A stretch of 41,332 nucleotides of DNA from Actinopolymorpha alba DSM 45243 (GTDB lineage Bacteria > Actinomycetota > Actinomycetes > Propionibacteriales > Actinopolymorphaceae): assembly GCF_000373925.1 (NCBI RefSeq), contig NZ_KB892750.1, forward strand, positions 66,165 through 107,496. The letters run 5' to 3'. Below the pieces are notes generated by a model. It made no database searches, had not been told where the DNA came from, and saw only the letters and a list, made by a program, of their open reading frames with translations. The position numbers and the translations under genes are program-made. Below, piece by piece: positions 29,512-37,501 of this stretch (its first letter is position 1; every line of letters starts with the position of its first letter).

Positions 29512-29589
29512 CCCAAGTGAAGCCCCCAGACGAGGAAGCCGGCGATGACGGCGCTGATATTGCTTCGACGCGATTGCTAGCCTCCGGAG

Positions 29590-30144
29590 ATGCCGACGTC
29601 CACACCCGTGCTGATGAGACTGAACGTGACGATTCGCGACATGCGCGACGGTGACCTATCAGGGATGGGATGGTCCGGTACGCCAGGGCACGTGAAGCAG
29701 CTTGTCGACCAGCTGGCTCGGGCGCGGGCCGGTATGGCGGATTACCTCGTCGCCTGTCTGCCGTCCGGTCAAGTGATCGGCAAGGGTGGTGTCGACTACG
29801 AGCCCGTTCCCGGCGCCGGGGCGTTATGGCAGTTCGCCGTGCTCGAGCCCTTGCAATCGTGCGGCATCGGCTCGGCACTGATCCGTGAGTGCGAGCGCCG
29901 TATCCAAGGCCGCGGGCTGCGCTGGGCCGGCCCACGCAGCGACCTGCGTCGGGTCGACCCCGCCGCTGAGCCAGGTCGACCTCCGGGTCGCTGCCAGATC
30001 CTCGCAGCGATCCCTCGGCGGTCAGCTCGTGACGTACGGGATCGGTGTCGAGATTTCCCGGCGCCTACGCCTGGTCGAAGCCGAGTAGCTCGGCGACCGC
30101 GGGCGGGCTGGGGCCTGTCCTGCCAATGCGTCGGAAATCATTGA
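29590..30144 (+). pseudogene. GNAT acetyltransferase with degenerate C-terminus
   Basis: The first ~110 codons encode a GNAT domain: IGKGGVDYEPVPGAGALWQF, VLEPLQSCGIGSALIRECER and RRIQGRGLRWA. After this the expected NPRAxxLYxxLGY motif is absent, and the frame continues as Arg/Pro-rich sequence that ends at 30144 inside the promoter of the next gene. A neighbouring frame shows a peptide-like tail (VTYGIGVEISRRLRLVEAE). A frameshift or recombination has probably destroyed the C-terminal third. The start could also be the ATG at 29614. Confidence 0.55.
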
Positions 30145-30169
30145 CGTGTCGGAAACTTCCGACGTATTT
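30141..30169 (+). promoter_or_regulatory. promoter with embedded operator for arsR-like gene
   Basis: -35 TTGACG (30141-30146), a 17-bp spacer and -10 GTATTT (30164-30169). The spacer consists almost entirely of the dyad GTCGGAA-AC-TTCCGAC (30148-30163). Seven bases after the -10 comes the GTG start codon of the regulator (30177), which would therefore be the +1 of a leaderless mRNA. An extra half-site GTCGGAAA lies at 30130-30137. The layout predicts direct autorepression by the encoded ArsR-type protein. Confidence 0.7.
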
Positions 30170-30176
30170 TGGGTGG

Positions 30177-30488
30177 GTGCCCCAAGAAGACGTGTTCCTC
30201 GCGCTGGCCAACCCGGTCCGCCGCCGGCTGCTGCAGCTACTCACGGAGGGTCCACGAACGGCCGGCGAACTCGCCGACCAGTTCGAGCTGAGCCGGCCTG
30301 CGGTCGCCGAGCACCTGCAGGTGCTCCGACACGCCGCACTCGTACGCGACGAACCCAAGGGCCGGCATCGGCACTACTACCTGACCGCAGAGCCACTCGC
30401 CCAGGTCGGCGACTGGCTCCACCCGTTCGAACGATTCTGGCGCCAACGGCTGCGCTCGCTCGCTGACGTCGCCGAGGAGGACCAATGA
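30177..30488 (+). CDS. ArsR-family transcriptional regulator
   Basis: 103-aa winged-helix repressor: ALANPVRRRLLQLLTEGPRT, AGELADQFELSRPAVAEHLQ (recognition helix) and LVRDEPKGRHRHYYLTAEPL. No metal-binding CxC motif is present, so it is probably of the SRPBCC-linked ArsR type rather than a metal sensor. It starts at GTG 30177 without a leader, directly behind a promoter that contains a matching dyad. Its stop overlaps the SRPBCC gene (ATGA). Such ArsR-AHSA1 pairs are common in actinomycetes. Confidence 0.9.
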   Translation: MPQEDVFLALANPVRRRLLQLLTEGPRTAGELADQFELSRPAVAEHLQVLRHAALVRDEPKGRHRHYYLTAEPLAQVGDWLHPFERFWRQRLRSLADVAEEDQ

Positions 30489-30898
30489 CCGCAACCAGCA
30501 CCGACACCATCGCTATCGACCAGTTCATCGACGCCCCACCGAGCAAGGTCTGGCGCACGCTCACCGAGCCCGAACTGCACGCCCGCTGGTGGGTGCCCGG
30601 CGACATCGCCGCCATCGTCGGCCACCGCTTCCACCTCCAGATGCCCGGCTGGGGATCGGTTCCCTGTGAAGTGCTCGAGGTCACCCCCGAACAGAAGCTC
30701 GTCTACACCTTCAACGAGACCTGGACGCTGACCTGGCGTCTCGCCGCCGAAGGTCACGGCACTCGCCTGTTCTTCGAGCACAGCGGATTCGACTTCGACC
30801 AGAAGTCCGAAAGGGATGCCTTCGACCGCATGGGCCCCGGATGGCGGAACCGGGTGCTGCCGCAGCTCGCACAGACCGCCATCCAACTCAGTCAGTGA
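30485..30898 (+). CDS. SRPBCC (AHSA1-like) domain protein
   Basis: 137-aa START/Bet v1-fold protein: IDQFIDAPPSKVWRTLTEPE then LHARWWVPGD, VLEVTPEQKLVYTFNETWTL and GPGWRNRVLPQLAQ. The domain forms a hydrophobic cavity that may bind a small molecule; the natural ligand of AHSA1-like proteins paired with ArsR regulators is not known. Coupled by ATGA to the regulator, so both come from one leaderless autoregulated transcript. Confidence 0.9.
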   Translation: MTATSTDTIAIDQFIDAPPSKVWRTLTEPELHARWWVPGDIAAIVGHRFHLQMPGWGSVPCEVLEVTPEQKLVYTFNETWTLTWRLAAEGHGTRLFFEHSGFDFDQKSERDAFDRMGPGWRNRVLPQLAQTAIQLSQ

Positions 30899-31019
30899 GG
30901 TGTCAACCCGGGCTGGCTCCGCCCAGGAGCGGAGCCAGCGGTGGTACCCGCGAGGGCAGCTACGAGGGGTGGGTAGCAGCGAGGTAGGCCGCGTTCAGGC
31001 GCTCGCGAACGCTCGGTGA

Positions 31020-31457
31020 TTACGCTGGGGATTTGGGGCCAAGGTGCGAGTGGCGAAGCTCGGTCATGATCTCTTGCCATAGCGCGGGGCCGCCTTGTTC
31101 GAGCAGCTCGGCGCCCGCGCGCAGCGTCGGGTTCGTGGGCCGGTGGCGAGATCCCCAGCTGCCGAGTTGCGCGAACACGGGTACGAGTTGGATCGCGGGT
31201 TCGGTCAGGCTGTAGCCAGCTCGCTGGCCGGGTCGCGTGTCCTCTCGGGTAAGCAACCCCAGAGCGACGAGCTTCTTGAGTCGGTCCGCGAGAATATTCG
31301 AGGCGATGCCCTCGAGTGAGCCGGCGTATAGCTCTCGGAAGTAGCGCTTATCTCCGAAGATGATGTCGCGGAGCACGATCAGGGTCCAGCGATCGCCGAA
31401 CACCTCGACCGCCGCGTTGATCGGGCACCCCGACCGCGGCTCATCCACTTGGCCCAT
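31020..31457 (-). CDS. HxlR-family transcriptional regulator
   Basis: 145-aa MarR-like winged-helix protein of the HxlR/YodB group: CPINAAVEVFGDRWTLIVLR, FRELYAGSLEGIASNILADR, LKKLVALGLLTRE and GYSLTEPAIQLVPV. A Cys at about residue 11 (SGCPIN) matches the redox/electrophile-sensing Cys of YodB-type members. It is divergent from the metallo-beta-lactamase-fold gene, with 75 bp between starts that contain a TACC-N7-GGTA dyad, so it probably controls both genes. Confidence 0.92.
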   Translation of the reverse strand: MGQVDEPRSGCPINAAVEVFGDRWTLIVLRDIIFGDKRYFRELYAGSLEGIASNILADRLKKLVALGLLTREDTRPGQRAGYSLTEPAIQLVPVFAQLGSWGSRHRPTNPTLRAGAELLEQGGPALWQEIMTELRHSHLGPKSPA

Positions 31458-31470
31458 AGTGCTTGCAATC

Positions 31471-31485
31471 TACCATCGCTAGGTA
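31471..31485. promoter_or_regulatory. TACC-N7-GGTA operator between hxlR-like and MBL genes
   Basis: TACCATCGCTAGGTA is a perfect 4+7+4 dyad in the 75-bp divergent spacer. YodB/HxlR-type regulators bind sites of closely similar form (TACT-N7-AGTA). TTGCAA occurs twice nearby (about 31463 and 31505) and may mark -35 elements. Confidence 0.5.
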
Positions 31486-31532
31486 ATACCGTCTCGACAA
31501 GCGGTTGCAAACCACAAGCGGAAGGAAGCCCC

Positions 31533-32363
31533 TTGCTGACGCAGGTCGCGGAGGGTGTACTGATTCACCAGAGCGAATTACTCCAGAACAACGCCGTTGT
31601 CGTGCAAGGCCGGGCCGGCGTGTTGCTCATCGACCCCGGGATACAAGGCTCCGAAATGGCCTGCCTCGCGAACGACCTTCGCGAGTTGGGCCAGCCCGTG
31701 GTGGCAGGCTTCTCGACGCATCCTGATTGGGATCACGTGCTCTGGCACGCCGAGCTCGGCGAAGCGCCCCGTTACGGCACAGCCCGCTGCGCGGCTTCTA
31801 TGCGAGATCTGCTGTCGCACGCGGACTGGAAGGCCCGCGTCGCCGAGGGGTTGCCGCCGGAAATCGCCGAGGAGATACCGCTGGACCTGTTCGGCCTCAT
31901 TACCGGTCTGCCTGCCGAAACTGCGCAGATTCCTTGGGATGGCCCTCAAGTCCGGATCATCGAGCATCCGGCGCATGCTCCGGGCCATGCGGCGCTGTTG
32001 ATCGAGGGGCGCGGCGTTCTTGTCGCCGGCGACATGCTTTCTGACATCCTGATGCCGTTCCCCGACCTGGACACCGCGAATCCGATCGAGGACTACCTCG
32101 TTGGGCTGCGGCTGCTCGAGGACGTGGCGAACGACGTCGATGTCCTCATCCCCGGTCACGGGTCCGTCGGCGGAGCTGATCAGGTACGCGCACGGATCGA
32201 ACTGGATCGCGCGTACGTGCAAGCCCTGCGTGACGGCCATGCACCCGACGACCCGCGCATCGGGCCATCGGCCACGTTCGGCAAGGATTGGCTGCCCGGC
32301 GTCTATGAATGGCAGCTACAGCAGCTCGCCCGAAAAGGAGAGCGCGAGGGGACGCCCAACTAG
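31533..32363 (+). CDS. metallo-beta-lactamase-fold hydrolase
   Basis: 276-aa MBL-fold protein from TTG 31533, preceded by GGAAGGA at suitable distance; the frame runs open to 31449 but would overlap the divergent hxlR gene. The metal motif reads THPDWDHVLWH, i.e. HxDxDH instead of the common HxHxDH; further ligands are HAPGHAALLI, VAGDMLSD and LIPGHGSVG. The N-terminal VVVQGRAGVLLIDPGIQGSE is typical for the fold. The substrate is unknown; divergent pairing with an HxlR regulator suggests an electrophile, quinone or thioester substrate. Confidence 0.87.
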   Translation: MLTQVAEGVLIHQSELLQNNAVVVQGRAGVLLIDPGIQGSEMACLANDLRELGQPVVAGFSTHPDWDHVLWHAELGEAPRYGTARCAASMRDLLSHADWKARVAEGLPPEIAEEIPLDLFGLITGLPAETAQIPWDGPQVRIIEHPAHAPGHAALLIEGRGVLVAGDMLSDILMPFPDLDTANPIEDYLVGLRLLEDVANDVDVLIPGHGSVGGADQVRARIELDRAYVQALRDGHAPDDPRIGPSATFGKDWLPGVYEWQLQQLARKGEREGTPN

Positions 32364-32489
32364 CGATCCGATCGCGGGACCACGTCCGTCCTGCCACTTT
32401 CTTGACTCAAGACACTCATCCCGTCTGCGACGTGGAGACGACGTTTGCGGCAGTGGATCGAGACCGGGCCCGGGCCGCGGCCATTTGTG

Positions 32490-32533
32490 GTGATCAGGTC
32501 CCCGGCACGCTGGCGTACCGGGGACCTGATCAC
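32490..32533. terminator. perfect 16-bp inverted repeat between convergent genes
   Basis: GTGATCAGGTCCCCGG (32490-32505) and CCGGGGACCTGATCAC (32518-32533) pair perfectly around a 12-nt loop. It lies between the ends of the MBL gene and the acetyltransferase gene, as expected of a bidirectional terminator, though it has no T-run. Confidence 0.75.
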
Positions 32534-32633
32534 GCTGGAAGCCATTCCGCCGCAGTACCGCAACAGCCCGGAAAGCCGGCGGCTGCAGCGGCTGGGCGTA
32601 CTGCCAGCACCTTGTGAGTCGTCGGCCTTCCGG

Positions 32634-33287
32634 TTAGTCGATCCAGTCCGGCTCGGCCACGAGGGCCCGAAGGTCGTTGATGAGGCGCGCGGTGTGGAAC
32701 CCGTCGGCGGCTGCGTGGTGGATCTGCACCGCGAGCGGCAGCAGCGTCCGGCCGGCACGCTCGATGTATCGGCCGAGGGTGAAGATCGGCTGGAAATGGG
32801 CCCAGCCTTTGGCGATCTGGAGCGTGAAGCCGGTGAAGTCCGTCCACGGCAGGCTCGACACGTCGAAGACGTTCGGTGGCAGCGAGCCCTGCGGAAACAT
32901 CGACGTCGCATAGCGGTGCTTCAGGAGGAGTTCGGCCGCTTCGTCGTGGAAGCGCCCGAAGTCGTCATCGAACCGCGCCCATACGCACGAGAACGTCTCA
33001 TTGGCGTCATTGAACACGGTGAAGGCCGGGTGCAGGCCGTCCCAGATCGCGGGCTCGCCATCGTCGTCGAGGCTGAGCCGGAACTCCTGACGCTGGTTGA
33101 CGACCGAGGCGAGGGCCCACACCTGCGCGATGTAGGTCTTGCGAGAGGAACGCTTGAGAGCTGACCTCATCGCGGTGACGTCGATCTCGGTGGTGATCGC
33201 GTAGGTGCAGGGAACGCGGGTTCGGTAGTGCTCGAAGTGCTCACGACGGTGCCACGTCTGCGGGTCGATCTTCTCCAGGCGGTTCAC
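32634..33287 (-). CDS. cat: type A chloramphenicol O-acetyltransferase
   Basis: 217-aa trimeric acyltransferase that inactivates chloramphenicol with acetyl-CoA. Typical features: the start NRLEKIDPQTWHRREHFEHY, YAITTEIDVT, and the active-site block QIHHAAADGFHTARLINDL with catalytic His at about residue 191 and the conserved Asp/Gly behind it. FTGFTLQ and LPLAVQIHHAAADG match CAT family positions. GTG 33287 gives the normal family length; a GTG six codons earlier is possible. It lies beside a broken MFS pump that could once have exported the same drug. Function on chloramphenicol is expected but not proven. Confidence 0.9.
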   Translation of the reverse strand: MNRLEKIDPQTWHRREHFEHYRTRVPCTYAITTEIDVTAMRSALKRSSRKTYIAQVWALASVVNQRQEFRLSLDDDGEPAIWDGLHPAFTVFNDANETFSCVWARFDDDFGRFHDEAAELLLKHRYATSMFPQGSLPPNVFDVSSLPWTDFTGFTLQIAKGWAHFQPIFTLGRYIERAGRTLLPLAVQIHHAAADGFHTARLINDLRALVAEPDWID

Positions 33288-33374
33288 GGGAGGGAATCCT
33301 CGCACGGGCGTCTGGCGTGGGCCCGCCCGGCTCGCTGCCGTGAGACGAGCCCGATCAACCGGCCCTCCTTGTCA

Positions 33375-34297
33375 CTACGGGTCGCGCAGAGATCCGCGGG
33401 TGAGCGAGAAGATCGTTCCGGTCCCGCACAGCACCGCGAGGACCACGCTGGCGAGCTGGAACGACGAGACTGCGGAAGCAAACGGCTGGGCGGTCACTGC
33501 GGGCGCGGCCACGATCGCGAGACGATAGCGGTGCCGGTAAGTCCGCTGGCATTCTGGACTGTCGAGCGGACTGCATTGGCGATGCCGCGTTGGTCTGCGG
33601 CGACGCTGGACAGGATGGCGTGGTTGTTGGGTGTCGTGAACAGCGCGGCGCCGGCCCCGATCGCCGCCAGGCATCCGATCATCACAATGTCCGACGGGGC
33701 ATTGAGAGCGACCGTGAGGACCAGAAGCGCGAGTGTGTGGACCCCGAGGCCCCACGTGCTCAACACCTGAGACCTGTACCTCCTGGCGATTCGCCCGGCG
33801 ATGGGCGCTGCAACGAGCGCGCCGACCGTAACAAGACGGATGCGCTGATTCCCAGGCCAGTGCTCAGCAGGTCCGGTGGAAACGCATCTGCGAGCAAGAT
33901 CATCGAGTTGGCGAAGATGGCTGCGGCGCCGATGGCTTGGCCTATTCTCATGCCGATAAGCACTTCGGGGGACGTCGCCAGTGCGCAGCCTCCACTGGCG
34001 AGGGTAAACAAGGCGATGCCAGCAATGTAGAGGCGGCGTCGCCCCAAGATGTCAGCGAGCCGTCCGAAGCTGAGCAGCAGCACGGGTGCTAACCAACCAG
34101 TAGACCGACACCGCCAACGTGATCTCGGTACTGCTCGCGCCGGTACGCCGCACGATATCTGGCAGAGCCAGATTGAGCATCCCGGCCGTAAGTGCGGGCG
34201 GCGACACCGCCACGACGTTCAAGGCCAGAACCCGCCATGCGTAACGTCTCTGATGGCGGTCTGACGGATCTTCGTCGACTGGCTCGGGAGCGTTCAT
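33375..34297 (-). pseudogene. frameshifted MFS drug-efflux transporter (DHA2-like)
   Basis: Pieces of one 12-14-helix transporter appear in at least three frames: VLALNVVAVSPPALTAGMLN and TLAVSVYWLV (34297-34090); LLSFGRLADILGRRRLYIAG to LSTGLGISASVL (34083-33870), holding the signature GRLADxxGRR; VGALVAAPIAGRIARRYRSQ to NASGLTGTAIVS (33830-33520); and a last helix QLASVVLAVLCGTGTIFSLT (to 33375). Total length (~305 codons) is short of the ~450 expected, so the middle is also deleted. It cannot make a working pump as it stands. Confidence 0.82.
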
Positions 34298-34504
34298 AGG
34301 GGGAGGTTAGTGATCTGGATGGGTCAGCGGGTAAGGAGCGTAACGAGACGACCGCCCGTTCCTGACCCTTATCGCCTCTCGTCGTTGCACGTGTGATGCA
34401 CTGCCGCGACCAGGCGCTGGGCGCTGTCGATCATGTGCCCCTCGGGCAGTCCCGGGCGCCAAACGGGTTTGAGGCGCACCAAGGAGCCCCTTCATACTGG
34501 CTCG

Positions 34505-35530
34505 ATGCCGCAAACGGATCGTGTCCGAGCTGGCCCACCCCCTCCGTCCTCGCCGCCCCTTCTTCGCTCCACGCCGCCCGACGATCTGGTGGTGCGACGA
34601 CTGGCTGGCGAGATTGCTCCCGGCAGCCGGGTCACTGATCTCGGCGGCTGGATGAGCCGCAACCTCCGGCTTGAGCCCGCCGGGTTAGTGCTGCGGGTGC
34701 ATCCGGCGTTCGTCTCCCGGAGGCGGCTGATGTCGATACAGCGTGTGCGGCGCTTGGTATCCGAGCATGGGCTCACTGTCCCGGTAGCCGTCAGCCGAAA
34801 TGGCCTGACTGTCTTCCGCTGCGCTGATCGGTGGGCCGAACTTGAGCCATACATCCCGCACGACGAACTCGCCGACACGTGGTCCTCGCACGCGTGGATG
34901 TTCCGAGCCATGGGCAGGCTTCACCGTTGCTTGGCGTCCCTCGGGGTCGCGGTTCCTCGCCCACCAACGTCGATCTTCGCCGCACCAAGCACATTGTCGA
35001 AGTGGCTACCAACCACCGAGGCGGCTGTGGACGACGACCGCGAGGCCAGGGAGATCGCACGCAGTCTCCGAAGAGTGGTTTCTAGACTCCGGCGTCATTG
35101 GGTATCGCCCGCGCAGCTTCCAGCCCAGCTTGTGCATGGGGACGTCAAGCTAGCGAACTTCGGCAGCGCGCCAGCAGGTGAGACGGTGTATCTCGACTTC
35201 GGATTCGTTGCACTGCGGCCGCGTATTCACGACCTGGCGTTCTCCTTCACACATTCGGTGCTCATGCTGAACGAGCGGACGGCCGCGGATCCCTGCTTGT
35301 TCCCGTGGGATAGAGCACGACAACTTGTGAAGGACTACGAGATCGCCACTGGCCGGCCGCTTACTCCCAGGGAACGCGGTGCGCTTGCCCCCTACACCGC
35401 CGCTGCACGGATCTACCATGCTGCATACGCTGGCTTCGGGAACGACCCGGGCGAGTGGCTCCACAACAACCTGGCCGCCATCCGGCTGAGCAGTTGGCTG
35501 CTCGAGCACCCCGAAGCGCTGTCCGCATAG
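34505..35530 (+). CDS. APH-fold phosphotransferase (aminoglycoside/choline kinase family)
   Basis: 341-aa protein kinase-like phosphotransferase. The catalytic loop LVHGDVKLANFGSAP (HGDxxxxN, Brenner motif) is near residue 215 and the metal-binding LDFGFVALRPRIHDLAF follows; the N-lobe is shorter than usual. The start is uncertain: ATG 34505 is chosen because the sequence upstream looks non-coding; other possible starts lie further in. The substrate could be an antibiotic, a small sugar or a lipid head group. It faces the convergent P-loop kinase gene. Confidence 0.75.
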   Translation: MPQTDRVRAGPPPPSSPPLLRSTPPDDLVVRRLAGEIAPGSRVTDLGGWMSRNLRLEPAGLVLRVHPAFVSRRRLMSIQRVRRLVSEHGLTVPVAVSRNGLTVFRCADRWAELEPYIPHDELADTWSSHAWMFRAMGRLHRCLASLGVAVPRPPTSIFAAPSTLSKWLPTTEAAVDDDREAREIARSLRRVVSRLRRHWVSPAQLPAQLVHGDVKLANFGSAPAGETVYLDFGFVALRPRIHDLAFSFTHSVLMLNERTAADPCLFPWDRARQLVKDYEIATGRPLTPRERGALAPYTAAARIYHAAYAGFGNDPGEWLHNNLAAIRLSSWLLEHPEALSA

Positions 35531-35590
35531 TCCGTCGTTACGAACTGCTCGCGGTGCGTCGGAGTGGGCAGCGGCGAGCGGTCGTCCGGA

Positions 35591-36130
35591 TCAGGAGGTT
35601 GCCGACTCGCGCAGCACCGCGTCGATGGCCTCGACAGTCTCGTCCACCGTGAGAGCACTGTTGTCGATCACGTTGTGGGGATTGTGTCGACGAACACACC
35701 ATGCGAAGTCTTCGTAGTTCGAGCGCAGGTCGCTGTCCTCCAGGAGCGGATTCCTGTTACGTGCGAGGTTCCGTGCCAAGCAAACCTCCAAGCTGGGGAG
35801 TAAGACGATCCGCCGAATACCCAACTCGGTCATGATGTCGTCGCCTGTCTCGGGCGGGCACGGTGGAGCGTAGATGTCGACCACGCAGTCGATCCCGTGG
35901 AGCTTGTAGACGCGGACCATGGCCTTCCAGAGGTCCATCGCAACGTCCCATTGACGCTGAGTCTCCTGTGTCCAGCCGTGCTCCGGATGAGCAACACCAG
36001 CGCGGATCAACCATCTCAATGCGTCCGTATCGATCAGGGACCGAGGCGAAGTTCCGCGTGACGCCCATGCGGCGGCCGCGGTTGACTTTCCCGAGCCAGC
36101 CGGCCCGGTGAGCATGAGCAGGGTCGTCAT
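35591..36130 (-). CDS. P-loop AAA_33-type small kinase
   Basis: 179-aa nucleotide kinase: Walker A MLTGPAGSGKSTAAAAWASR at the start, SLIDTDALRWLIRAGVAHPE, VVDIYAPPCPPETGDDI and a lid-like RNLARNRNPLLEDSDLRSNY. The C-terminal half matches small chloramphenicol-phosphotransferase/AAA_33 kinases. Start set at ATG 36130 (upstream ATGs at 36154 and 36190 are possible). The substrate is unknown. It belongs to a set of three orphan P-loop kinases in this accessory region. Confidence 0.8.
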   Translation of the reverse strand: MTTLLMLTGPAGSGKSTAAAAWASRGTSPRSLIDTDALRWLIRAGVAHPEHGWTQETQRQWDVAMDLWKAMVRVYKLHGIDCVVDIYAPPCPPETGDDIMTELGIRRIVLLPSLEVCLARNLARNRNPLLEDSDLRSNYEDFAWCVRRHNPHNVIDNSALTVDETVEAIDAVLRESATS

Positions 36131-36540
36131 AGGTAGCGCGGGTACCTCGGCCATTGCCGCAGGATCGCAGAGCCAGGGAAGCGATGCCATCAGATTTCGA
36201 CCTGCCCCTTGGCCAGGACCCGCAGCTTTTCTGAGCGAAGAGCACGGCCCGGGGGAGAGTGCGTCGATGAAGCATCCGCGCCACCCTCGACCACATCATC
36301 CTTGCCGATGGCTCCTATGTCCGGCGGCTGTTGGGTAATGGTCCCGAATGGGTCGAAGGTGGCGAGGAAGCCGAGCTTCCCGAGTCGGCGGTCCGAACCG
36401 AAGAATTGTCCCAACTGTGGGAGCAACTGCTTACGCGTAGGTGACAATGCTGGCCGGCCGACCGCTCCTGCGGAACGCATTGGGAGGCAATCGCACCGCT
36501 TCGACCGTCGTCAATGCTGTCTTGCGGTTATCGTGCACGT
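36131..36540. other. 410-bp spacer without supported gene
   Basis: Divergent spacer between the P-loop kinase and the alpha/beta hydrolase. Both strands have open frames of 90-110 codons with no known motif, no ribosome site and mixed codon bias. The minus frame ending at 36190 (QLLPQLGQFFGSDRRLGKLG) is the most protein-like but not convincing. Promoters for both neighbours should be here; I could not define them. Confidence 0.4.
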
Positions 36541-37419
36541 ATGGCCATGACTGCCGTTCACCACCGCTACGGCACTGTCCGCGGCCGGCAGCTCTTCTAC
36601 CGGGAGGCAGGCGTCGCCGACGCCCCCGCGATCGTGCTGCTGCACGGCTTCCCCGCCAGTTCGTTCATGTTCCGTAACCTCATCCCGCGACTGTCCGACA
36701 GCTATCACGTCATCGCTCCGGACTATCTCGGTTTCGGCCTGTCCGACATGCCGCCGGTCGAGGAGTTCGACTACACCTTTGACGCGCTGTCCGAGCTCAT
36801 CGAAGGCCTGCTCAGTGAACTCGGCGTTGCCCGGTACGCCATCTACGTCCAGGACTACGGTGCACCAATCGGGTGGCGCCTGGCTCTGAAACACCCCGAG
36901 GCGATCGCGGCGGTCATCAGCCAGAACGGAAACGGCTACGACGCAGGGTTCGTCCCCAGCTTTTGGCAGACGGTTTGGGACTATCAGCGCGAGCAGACAC
37001 CGAGGACCGAGAGCGCGATCAGGCAAGCGTTCACACTCGATGCCATCAGGTGGCAGTACGTCACGGGCGTCCCGGACCAGACGCTGATCAGCCCGGACAC
37101 CTGGCACCATGATTTCGCGCTGCTCTCCCGCCCCGGCAATGACAAAATCCAACTCAAACTGTTTCTCGACTATGCAACCAACCCTCCTCTCTACCCACTC
37201 CTGCACGATTACCTGCGCGCCAGTCGAGTGCCGCTGCTCGCGGTATGGGGCCGCGGAGACCAGATCTTCGGCCCCGACGGAGCCCGCGCCTTCGCCCAGG
37301 ATCAGCCCGACGCCGAGATTCATCTGCTTGACGGCGGCCACTTCCTGCTCGAAAGCGCGGTCGACGAGGTGGCCGAGCTGATTCGACGGTTCCTCACCAA
37401 CGCTAGTCCAGACGCTTGA
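36541..37419 (+). CDS. alpha/beta hydrolase, haloalkane-dehalogenase/epoxide-hydrolase type
   Basis: 292-aa alpha/beta-hydrolase-fold enzyme. The oxyanion motif is LLHGFPASSFMFRNLIP; the nucleophile elbow YVQDYGAPIGWRLA has Asp instead of Ser, as in haloalkane dehalogenases and epoxide hydrolases; the late acid region is AVWGRGDQIFGPDGARAF and the catalytic His lies in LDGGHFLLES. Start at ATG 36541 (ATG 36547 also possible). Probably monocistronic; substrate unknown. Confidence 0.88.
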   Translation: MAMTAVHHRYGTVRGRQLFYREAGVADAPAIVLLHGFPASSFMFRNLIPRLSDSYHVIAPDYLGFGLSDMPPVEEFDYTFDALSELIEGLLSELGVARYAIYVQDYGAPIGWRLALKHPEAIAAVISQNGNGYDAGFVPSFWQTVWDYQREQTPRTESAIRQAFTLDAIRWQYVTGVPDQTLISPDTWHHDFALLSRPGNDKIQLKLFLDYATNPPLYPLLHDYLRASRVPLLAVWGRGDQIFGPDGARAFAQDQPDAEIHLLDGGHFLLESAVDEVAELIRRFLTNASPDA

Positions 37420-37501
37420 TCGCGTTTGGGCTGAAACCGGGCAGTGACAGGCCGGCTTGCGCCGAGGCGCCCTAGAGGCTCAGGCTGAGAGTGCTCGGCG
37501 A

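Noticed and set aside
32445-32640. Frame GDLITLEAIPPQYRNSPESR across the 16-bp inverted repeat
   Set aside because: Looks partly protein-like, but it is created by the inverted repeat and then runs antisense through the chloramphenicol acetyltransferase gene.
36190-36550. Opposing frames of 96 and 113 codons in the hydrolase/kinase spacer
   Set aside because: Neither has a ribosome site or a known domain; codon bias does not favour one strand.
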